This document shows positions 55,592 to 64,000 of a stretch of 64,000 bases of DNA, in pieces. This stretch comes from Wurfbainia villosa (Eukaryota > Streptophyta > Magnoliopsida > Zingiberales > Zingiberaceae). The stretch lies in NCBI GenBank assembly GCA_025175895.1, contig CM046001.1, forward strand, positions 51,645,719-51,709,718, read 5' to 3'. The notes beneath the pieces were generated by a model that saw nothing but the letters and a program-made list of their open reading frames with translations, did not search any database and had not been told where the DNA came from. How positions within the stretch are numbered: position 1 is the stretch's first letter; each line of letters starts with the position of its first letter. The translations under genes were made by a program, and so were the position numbers.

Positions 55592-57454
55592 TTTGACAAA
55601 AACCAAACAAAACATTTGAGTTAGACCACTAACTCAAATCCCTTACCAATTATCCAAATTGGTAAACACTTTCCAAATGTTCTCCCCCAAACATTCTCCC
55701 CCTTTTTGACTAACATCAAAAAGGTTTTCTCTCCAAGGAGGTCAATGTCTCATGTCCCAATGAGATCTTACAATCTCCCCCTTGATCAAAAAATAAATAC
55801 CTAGGATGCCTACAATCTTCCTAGTGATAATTCACATATCACTCAAGAGAGGCAATCCTATACTCTCTCCCAATTTCCAAATTGGGTATCAAAAACCCAT
55901 CAATTTCCCAATTGATGATACTCTCCCAATAACTTCTCCTCTTCAAGGAGAAAAACACATCCATCATCTCAAGATGGATACCTCCCCCTAAAGGCTTGCT
56001 TCCCTTTGACCATTGCACCAACAATGTCCTTGGGAAGCCCCTAAGCCAATAGGAACTCTAAACCATCAAAATTAAGGTTCTAAGTTCAACATAGAACTTT
56101 CACTCACCCTAAATTTGATACTTTGACCTAACACAACTCCTAATCCATATCCAATGGATTTTCACCCTTTATAATGCTTCCTAAAGCATATCCTAGGGTT
56201 AGGAGTGATTAGGAACCTTTTCCATAGCCGAACACGGGCTAAACAAACCTAGACTGGCAATGACTCTGACAAGAATCACGATCGCCACTATATCGCTGAT
56301 CGCCACCATAGGCGGTCGACCGATCGATCAAATTTCCAATTTCGACCATCGATTTAGATTTGGAAAAACATAAGTAATTATATGTAATTTGAAAAATCAT
56401 AAAATTTGATACGTATATTACTTATAGTCATTATAATGAGTGAAAAATATTTGAAAATTATTTTACCCATAAAATAGTGAGTTTGATATAAAACTCAAAA
56501 CCATTGAAATTTTCAATGTTTTGGCCCTATTTTGTATCAACTTCATCAATGGTGATTGCTATCAAAAGATAGACTTCACCAAGGTTTTCTAAATTGATTT
56601 TAAAATGTTTTCAAAACCTTATTTTGGATCATATTCCTTGGGCTCTATGTACATGACTTGTACACATGCTTTCCCAATGATCCACTAATTGAAATTAGAT
56701 GAGTTTTAGTTCATCTAGATGCAAAAACTATGCACTTTGAACTTAACTCATATCCTAGCATCTCACATGTATCTAGGGTGTATAAATACACATACATGTC
56801 AATTGGATGTGAGATGTGGGTTTTGATTCATTTTATCTAGGGTTTCATGTATTTCCTAGGCAACCCTACTTGATTCCCTTATAAATGGGACTTCAAGTCA
56901 TGCCATAGTCCTTAAATCAATTTCAACCAATTGTCTTAAATGCATGAATGATTATGACATTAGAAATGATATAAATAAGCATATGCTCATAATCATGATG
57001 TCATGACATAAGATGAAATCTAAAAACACATGACATTTAAAGCCTTAATCCTAAAACATGAACACGACATATAAAATGATTAAAAGTAAGCATGATGTCA
57101 TGACATGTTATATGACAAACAAAGCATGACATATAAAATATATAGGTATAATAATACCTAAATTTTAATATTAATTGTCATTTGTTGGGATTAATCATAT
57201 TTTGCCATATTAACCTAATCTCCCTAGTGTGCCAAAAACCCAAAATGGCACACTAACCTCTAAACCTAAATTGTGCCAATTTAATTGATTTTTCTTAATT
57301 TCAAAAGTGCATTGGCACATCCTAAAATCTTTTAGGATATTGATTCAAATCTATTTCCAAGGTAACCATAACCTTGAAAATATCCTAAAGTGCTACCTTT
57401 ACCATGGTTGAGTTAACTACCCATCCAATCAAGGTTGACACACCCTAAACCCAT
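55592..57454 (-). other. Conserved non-coding region of element E (pol replaced)
   Basis: About 1.86 kb between gag and PPT without supported coding sequence. It includes CT-rich CTCCCCCTTTTTGA and CTCCCCCTTGATC repeats (55680-55800), an ATCAAAAGATAGACTTCACC landmark (56562) and CATGACAT words (56950-57130). The same order of landmarks is seen in K and F. Confidence 0.75.
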
Positions 57455-59246
57455 CTAGCGTGAATCAATCACGCTCTTAGGAACCCAAAACCGATTTGAG
57501 CTCCTAGGGTTAATTAGGTATTCCTTAGGGATAACCTCCCTAGATACCTTCCTAATGACCCTCCTAGGCTTGTTAGCCTTGGTCATTTGGGTCTTACCTA
57601 GGTTGACTCTAGGGGTAACTCCCCTTGCAACCTTCTTAGTGGCCACCCTAGGTTTCCTAGAAACCCTAGCCACTAGGCACAACCTTTGGTCAACCTTAGG
57701 GATGACTTTCCTATTGACCTTGGTCTTCCTAGACCTAGTTTGTGTTCCATAGTCAAATGAGACACTATGATAAGCCACTTTAGGCTTAGGTTTGTGACCC
57801 AAACCTTGCTTGCCCTTTGTTGACTTTTGACTCTTAGGTCCTAGGTGTTGACTTTGACTTTTGGACCCTTGATTTTGACCACTAGACCCTTTAAATTGAT
57901 TTTGTATCTTATTTAGGGTCTTTTCAAGTTTTTCAAGCCTTGACCTCAAGACTTGATTCTCTAATTCTAATTGCCCAATTGATTTTTGATTAAATTCTTG
58001 GGCATTGGACTTCCTAGGCATATGCCTAGTCCATTTAGGGTTTAGACCTAGGTGCTCTTGCACCTTTCTAATTGTCTCCCTAGGTAAAATTGATCTTGAG
58101 TTATTTGACCTAGGTTTGTCCTTAGGTAAATTGTTTTTAGGGACATTAGTCCCAAACTTCTCCCTATTATCTAAGTAGACATTCTTAGCTCCTAAGCAAA
58201 AATACTTGTTCCTATTAGCATGCTTTTCATAAATTGCAAGTGAATTGAAATTTCTAGCATGCTTTTGCTTGTAAATTGAAGAAGGAGAAAAATTAGAAGT
58301 TACCCTAGGGTTTGCCTTAGCTCCCCCTACATATGATGCTCCATTTTTAGTCTTCTTGTCCCCCTTCTTGCATTGACTCCGGAAATGTCCCGGTTGTCGG
58401 CACTTGAAGCAAATTACTTGTTCTTTGCTCTTTTGCGTTGAGGGACCGACATCCTTAAACATTGGAGCCGGTGGAGCTTTCCTATTCTTCTTTGGGCACT
58501 TGCTCTTATAGTGCTCGGTTTTTCTACACTCAAAACATATTATATGCATTTTATTATTAACACATATGTTTGAGTTACCTAGGTTAATGGAAACCGGAAT
58601 TGGACTTTGGGCTTCTTCATCTTGACCGGATGTCGAAGCTTCTTCTTGATGTTCCGGTGTGGAAGTTATCTCCTCCCCCTCAATCCTCGAGGTGGATGCT
58701 TCTTCCACTTCCTCCACCTCCTTGGAGATTGATGGCCTCTCAACCTCCAATTCTTCACTCTCCTCTTGCCCCGGATGTTGACTCTTCTTCAACTTCCGAA
58801 TCCTCACTTGCTTGTGAGGAGGAGCTTGCTTCTTCGGCCTCTTCCGATTGAACCGATGAGCATTCTACATCTTCTTCTTCTTCTTGGACTAGTTGAGGGT
58901 TTTCATGGAGCTTGGCCAAATCGCTCCATAGCTCCTTGGCATCCACATAGTCACCTAGACTATACAAGAGGTCATTAGGAATTAAATCAAAAATGAATTT
59001 GATTACCTTCTTGTTTTTCTCGAATTGTTGGAGTTGCTCCTCACTCCACTTCTTCTTCTTGAGAAACCCTCCCTTTGGTCCCTTAGGATATTCAAATCCT
59101 TCCATCAACGCGGACCACTCCTCAAGGTCTCTCATCATCAAAAAATCTTCAATTCTCGCCTTCCAAGAATTGAAACCTTCTCGTCCATAGAAGGAATAGG
59201 GAATTGGGGTGTTGATGTCCCATCCCAATAATTCTTCCATCTTCAC
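57455..59246 (-). pseudogene. Gag of element E, one frameshift
   Basis: Start MKMEELLGWDINTPIP at 59246, 54 bp inside the PBS. The N-terminal half (FNSWKARIEDFLMM, LIPNDLLYSLGDYVDAKELW) is a SIRE-type gag; an acidic Ser/Glu region follows. A four-C run at 58769-58772 (plus strand) where three are expected shifts the frame; downstream the frame is open for 440 codons. Two zinc knuckles, CFECRKTEHYKSKC (58537-58496) and CFKCRQPGHFRSQC (58411-58370), both have complete C-x2-C-x4-H-x4-C. A short coiled coil (LELENQVLRSRLEKLEKTLN) and a very basic C-terminus with TRKVIP/SREVIP repeats end at VIDSR. One indel from intact; it could also be a sequencing error in a homopolymer. Confidence 0.88.
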
Positions 59247-59299
59247 CCTCTAGCCTCTTTGTCTTAGCTCCCGGTGGTTAGTCCGTAGAAGAGCCCCGG

Positions 59300-59311
59300 G
59301 CTCTGATACCA
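59300..59311 (-). other. Primer-binding site of element E
   Basis: Minus strand reads TGGTATCAGAGC two bases after the 5' LTR end CCAACA. Confidence 0.92.
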
Positions 59312-59313
59312 CT

Positions 59314-60871
59314 TGTTGGAAAATTGAGGCCGCTAGAGGGGGGGGGTGAATAGCGTTTGACCGTACGTAGATGGAATTCGTTCGCGATCGTCTCTACAAA
59401 ACTCGTTATGCGCAACGGAATAGAAATAATAAAAGCAATAACGAAAAGATACAATCACGAACACAAGGATATAACGTGGTTCGGAACCGAACGGTTCCTA
59501 CTCCACGGATTGAGCTCTAACGAGCTCTAGCGACGCCAATGCAATCACTAATCAATAAACTCATTCTCGACAACAAGTCGGAGGAGGAGAAATCTCGTAC
59601 AAACGTTTACAACAATAAACGAAAGAAATACAAGAAAATACAAGTGAAAATGTAAAGAACACTTTACAAACTAGGGTTTTGAGCGCTTGCTTGTCGGTTG
59701 CTTGGATGAGCTTGAAGGACCCTGAAATGCACCTGCAAATCGCCTCACCAAAGCCCCCAAAGAACTAATTATGAAATCCTCCACGAGCTCCCCTTTTTAT
59801 CTTGCATCGGGGGATTTCCTCACCGATCCGCCATAAGTCCCCTCGATCGATGCCATGCTGTCGTGAGACAACGGCTCAATCCACGTCTGACAAGTTCCAA
59901 CGGTACTCTTGGCAGTCGACTGCCAACATTGCGGCCGATCGCCGTAGCCCGTCGGTTGGCTACGGAGCATTCTGCTCGACATTGGACCGGCAATGCCGAC
60001 GGCGCGGGCCGATCGTCGACACCGATCCGATCGCTTCCAATGAGCGGTCATTGCAGGAGCATTTCCAGCTCTAAACTAGCAGTCGAACTCAAGTCGACTC
60101 ACGGCAGTCGAACCGGCCATAATGCCAGTCGACTGCCAACCTCAAAAATGAGGTTTTAACCCAAGTATGGTGCCCCCATACTTGCTAGACCACTCTTAGC
60201 CTAGACCTAAGCCTTCTAGCCACCTCCATCAGCCTCACGCATCTCGGATCCCTCTAAGTCATCCATGACTTGTTCATCCATCGCGCTAGCCTCTAGGTGC
60301 TTCCGTCGGCTATGTCATGCTAACGGTGTCTACACCGCCAAGGCACATTGGACTTACGCCGCCGAGACTCCGCTTGGACTTTACGTCGCCAACCATTGGA
60401 CTTATGCTGCCAAGACTTTCGCTTGGACTTTACGCAGCCAATATCAAACCCCTTGGACTTCTCATGCCAAGACTCAAGCTTGGACTTTCCCTTGCCAACC
60501 CATGTTGGACTTTTACATTGCCAAGACCCATGCTTGGACTTTTCCCTTGCCAACCCATGTTGGACTTCTCAAATGCCAAGACCATGCTTGGACTTTCCCT
60601 TGCCAACCCATGTTGGACTTTTACATTGCCAAGACCCATGCTTGGACTTTTACATTGCCAAGACCCATGCTTGGACTTTTCATGCCAAGTACTCAAGACT
60701 TGGACTTTACCAAATGCCAAGTGTTCCACTTGGACTTTCCATGCCAAGTACACAAGACTTGGACTTTCCCATGATAATTACATTGTCATATGTTTTTGTC
60801 GAAACATCAAAATATCACGCGAGTCAAACTCGAGTCCTGGTCAATCGTGACCTGGGCCGATTGTACCAACA
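59314..60871 (-). repeat. Right (5') LTR of element E
   Basis: Starts TGTTGGAAAATTGAGGCC and ends GATTGTACCAACA. Near-identical to the left LTR outside 59813-60065, where many small substitutions and indels break the CAGTCGACTG words. Minus-strand TATA-like GATAAAAAG at about 59793-59801. Confidence 0.92.
60338..60780 (+). repeat. CCAAG/CTTGG hairpin array, right LTR of E
   Basis: Same units in the same order as 55040-55490, with few differences, so the array length is stable between the two LTRs. Confidence 0.85.
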
Positions 60872-61679
60872 CAATCGACTGATGAACCCATCAGTCGAGT
60901 GCTCGTCACGATCACTCGACTGGAAAATATTCTGTTCCCAAATTCACCCTGATCAGTCGACTACCATCCCTCGGCAGTCGACTGATGTTGTCGATAGTCG
61001 ACTGCCAACCCTTGACAGTCGACTGTTCGGTTAGAACCAAATTAGTCGAACACCAGTCGAACTCATTCGACTTGGAGCAGTCGACTAACACCTAAGCCAG
61101 TCGATTGATGTCGGGTAAAACCTCAAACACCCAGTTGTTTGAACATCCGACACTCAGTCTTAGTCACTTGGCCAAGTCCACCTCATCATCTCATGGAGTT
61201 CCCCACCGAAGCTCTCTTCCCTCGGCCTACGTCCCTCGGATGCACCAAGCGCACGACTTCGCAATGCCATCCTTCGCGTCTCCTGCCCTCGAAGTCTGCT
61301 TCCCTTGGGCCTCACTCCATTCGCTCCTTGTTCGCCGGTCCCTTGGATGCACCAAGCATACGGCTTCGCAATGCCATCCTTCACCGACTCAAGGACCTCG
61401 AGCCTACGAGACTAGTGACCTTGCCAAGTCCTCAAGACTTCCCATTGCCAAGGCTACACACTTGGACTTACCAACACGAAGCCTTATGCTTGGATTTTCC
61501 CAACACCAAGCCCTATGCTTGGACTTTTCACCACTAAGGCTACACACTTGGATTTACGTGGCCAACCCATGCTAGACTTCCTATGACAATCCCATGTCAT
61601 ACGTTTTGTCTAATATCAAAATACAGTTCGATTCAAACTCGAGTATGGTCAATCGTGACCTAGGCCGATTGCACCAACA

Positions 61680-64000
61680 ATCTCCCCCTTTTTGATGTTT
61701 GACAAAACCTCAAACTCAAGCCTACCAATTATCCTCAATTGACAATTCTCACATCCCAATGAGAATTCCAACTAACTCCAATTGGTAACTTCTTCTCCTT
61801 TTTGACATACATAAAAAAGGTCCTCCCCAAGGGTATGAATGCCTCATATCCCAATGAGATCTTACAATCTCTCCCTTGGAGGAAAACATATGCCTTCAAT
61901 ATTTCTAGTGATAAGTCTCATATCACTTAAGAGAGGCACTCCCTCAATGTTACTCCCATGAGAAAAAATACACATCCATCTTCCCATGATGGATACCTCC
62001 CCCTAAAGGCTTGCTCCCCCTTGACCATTGCACCAACAATGTCCTTGGAGAGCTCCTAAGCCAATAGGAACACTTAAATAATCAAAATTAAGACACAAGT
62101 TCAACATTGAACTTCCATACACCTTAAAATTGATACTTACCCTAAACACTTCTCCTAATCCATATCCAATGGATTTCCACTATTTCTAATGCTCTCCAAA
62201 GCATGTCATAGGGTTAGGAGTAGTTAGGGAACCAAAACATAGCTGAATATGGGCCTAACAAATATTGTTTACCCGAAATCAACCTGACAGTCGACTCTGA
62301 CAGTAATCAATCAATTGCCACCCTCATCAGTTGACTGCCATCCATGGCAGTCGATCGATATCTGCAGAATGCAGATTTTAATTATCAGAATTGAAATTTC
62401 AAAAATCATAAGTAATTATACATAAGGTGAAACATCATGAAAATTCATATGCATAATACTTATAACAATCAATATGGGTGAAAAATATTTGAAAAATATT
62501 TTACCTACAAAATAGTGAGATTGAAACAAAGTTTAAAAGATGAGAAAAATCTTCAATATTTGAGCCATCTTTGTATCACCTCATTCAATGGTGATTGCTA
62601 TCAAAAGATAGACTTCACCAAAGTTTTTCAAAATATTTTTGAAATATTTTTAAAACCTTTAAATTCATTTTCCTAAACATCTCACTTGTATCTAAATGTG
62701 TGAAACACATACAAGTCAAGTATTCTAGTGAGATGTGAGCTTTGTTCATTTAGGGTCTCATGCAATTTACTAGACAACACTATTTGATTCCCTTATGCAT
62801 GAGACTTCAAATCATGCCATAGTCCTTAAATCCATTTTATTTATGCATGAATGATGATTATGAAATAAATGATAATATAAGCAAGCATGTGGCAATAATC
62901 ATGATGTCATGACATGTGAATGATATCTAAGCATTCATGACACAAAAATATAACCCTAAATATGATTATGACATTTTACATGATAAAAGTAAATATGATG
63001 CCATGTCATGGCATATGACAAGTAAATCATGGCAAGTAAAAATAAAGGTATAAATACCTAGATTTTAGTAGTAATTTCCATTTGATATAATTAAATTCAT
63101 TTTTCCATAATACAACCCATTTCTCTAGTGTGCCAAAAACCCAAAATGACACACCATGACCTCTAAACCTAAAGTGCCAATTTTAATCAATTGTCAACTT
63201 CTCAAAACACATTGGCACATCCTAAAGTGTCAACTCTACCATGGATAGGTTAATTACCCATCAACTTAGGGTTGACACACCCTAACCCATTTAGCGTGAA
63301 TCAATCACGCTTCTAGGAACCCAATACCTATTGGAGCTCCTTGGATTGACTAGGTATTCACTAGGGATAACTTCCCTAGATACTTTTCTAATGACCCTTT
63401 TTGGCTTTGAAGCCTTAGTCAATTGAGTCTTTCCTAGGTCAACTCTAGAGGTGACTCCCCCTTTGACCTTCTTAGTGGCTACCTTGGATTTCTTTGAATT
63501 TTTAGCTACTAGACAAACACCATGGTTAGTCTTAGGGATGACTTCCCTATTAACCTTGGTTTTCTTAGACCTAGATGTTGTTCCATAATCAAATGGAATA
63601 TTGTGGTAGGACTTAGGTTTGTGACACAAACCTCTCTTGCCCTTGGACGGTTCTTGTCTCCTAGGTCTTAGATTTTGATCATTAGACCCTTTAAATGATT
63701 TTGTCATTTTTGCCAGGGTCTTCTCCAATTTGTTAAGCCTTGACCTCAAGGCTTAGTTTTCTAATTATAATTTTCCCAATTTTGAATTTTCATTCTTTCT
63801 TTGGGAAGGACTCTTCCTAGGCATATGCCTAGACTTCTTGGGGTTAATATCCAAATTTTCTTCAATTCTTCTAATGGACTCCCTAGGTAGAATTAGTCTA
63901 GAGTTATGGTGTCTAGGTTTGTCCTTAGGTAAATCAACATGCTTGGCACATAGGAAAAAGTATCTATTCCTACTAGCATGCTTTTCATGATGAACAATAG
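61680..64000 (-). mobile_element. Internal region of SIRE-like element F (to window edge)
   Basis: PPT at 61680-61697, then a 1.6-kb non-coding region with the same landmarks as E (CTCCCCCTTGACCATTGCACC, ATCAAAAGATAGACTTCACC), then gag from 63291. No pol between PPT and gag, so F is gag-only too. The rest of gag, PBS and the 5' LTR lie to the right of the window. Confidence 0.8.
63291..64000 (-). pseudogene. Gag of element F, C-terminal part
   Basis: 63749-63291 gives LRSRLNKLEKTLAKMTKSF, GLCHKPKSYHNIPFDYG and basic repeats, ending VPRSVIDSR. Upstream in the same frame with two stops (63750-63775) are LDINPKKSRHMPRKSPS, RLILPRESIRRIEENL and AKHVDLPKDKPRHHNS up to the window edge. Clearly homologous to the E gag; the zinc knuckles are beyond 64000. 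Confidence 0.82.

Larger units (their letters stand above)
54015..60871 (-). mobile_element. Complete gag-only SIRE-like element E, 6857 bp
   Basis: LTRs 54015-55573 and 59314-60871 (1559 and 1558 bp), TSD CAATC, PBS, PPT and a single long gag on the minus strand. There is no protease, integrase, RT or RNase H anywhere in the 3.74-kb internal region, so it needs pol proteins in trans. The LTRs are near-identical except in a 250-bp segment. Insertion post-dates LTR F. Confidence 0.93.
48527..61679 (-). mobile_element. LTR F (3' LTR of SIRE-like element F), split by CACTA-2 and E
   Basis: Starts TGTTGGAGGATCGGTGGCC, then CTAGAGGGGGGTGAATAGC. It continues at 53582-54014 and 60877-61679 and ends CGATTGCACCAACA. 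Own length about 1.44 kb. TATA-like TATAAAT on the minus strand at 53859-53865. GTCGAC palindromes at 53890-54000 and 60877-61100; hairpin repeats at 61430-61570. The internal region of F follows it. Confidence 0.85.

Overview
This 64-kb window reads as repeat-rich nuclear DNA of a flowering plant. Almost all of it is transposable elements nested inside one another. The only host-gene sequence I recognise is fragments: two exons of a dehydroascorbate reductase, and pieces of a RING-finger gene and a LIFEGUARD/Bax-inhibitor gene carried inside two CACTA transposons. Primer sites complementary to initiator-tRNA-Met, a SIRE-type PPT, AT-rich spacers and spliceosomal exon borders all fit a plant. 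I cannot name the species; a monocot with a large genome is only a guess. I see no rRNA, tRNA, CRISPR array or bacterial operon.

Layout. (1) 1-17690: a decayed plus-strand Ty3/gypsy element P (Tat-like: gag end, protease, RT, RNase H, a second archaeal-type RNase H, integrase). It is interrupted by a solo LTR (1946-3784, TSD TCGGT) and by an 11.9-kb block flanked by a 60-bp direct repeat. That block is a minus-strand LTR element Q (non-coding leader, PBS, end-truncated LTR) carrying a complete young Ty1/copia element R (6729-16112, TSD AATAC). (2) 17691-24135: LTR A, SIRE-like and minus-oriented. It contains a 1.28-kb insertion (TSD GTCGT) and solo LTR I, which itself contains solo LTR H (TSD ATTCT). 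(3) 24138-37727: plus-strand SIRE-like element K (5' LTR, PBS, broken gag, no pol). It is split by solo LTR L (TSD GGACT), CACTA-1 (28313-33418, TSD CAT) and a truncated LTR M containing solo LTR N. (4) 37728-42560: minus-strand SIRE-like element O with LTR, PPT and decayed RNase H/RT/integrase/protease. (5) 42600-47500: microsatellites, a dispersed repeat, the DHAR exons, a Tourist-like MITE and a very old LINE reverse transcriptase. (6) 47500-64000: start of a second Tat-like gypsy G (LTR end, PBS, gag). It is cut by SIRE-like element F, whose LTR was split by CACTA-2 (48729-53578) and by complete gag-only element E (54015-60871, TSD CAATC). The F internal region runs off the right edge.

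How the parts relate. O carries the pol functions (now dead). E, F and K appear to be a gag-only, non-autonomous family with the same PBS, PPT and a shared non-coding 3' region, so they would have depended on a pol-bearing relative of O. The two CACTA elements share terminal and subterminal repeats and a decayed Ulp1-like protease, show no transposase, and each carries a different host-gene fragment. Nesting gives a relative chronology: gypsy P and G and the LINE are oldest; copia R and element E are among the youngest.

I found no clearly new biological system. The most unusual signals are the intact 94-codon LIFEGUARD-derived mini-gene with a GC-AG intron in CACTA-2, the palindrome and hairpin arrays inside the SIRE-like LTRs, the local scrambling between the two LTRs of E, and the 60-bp duplication flanking a truncated insertion. 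All boundaries were read by eye from direct repeats, LTR ends and partial translations; no alignment or search was run.
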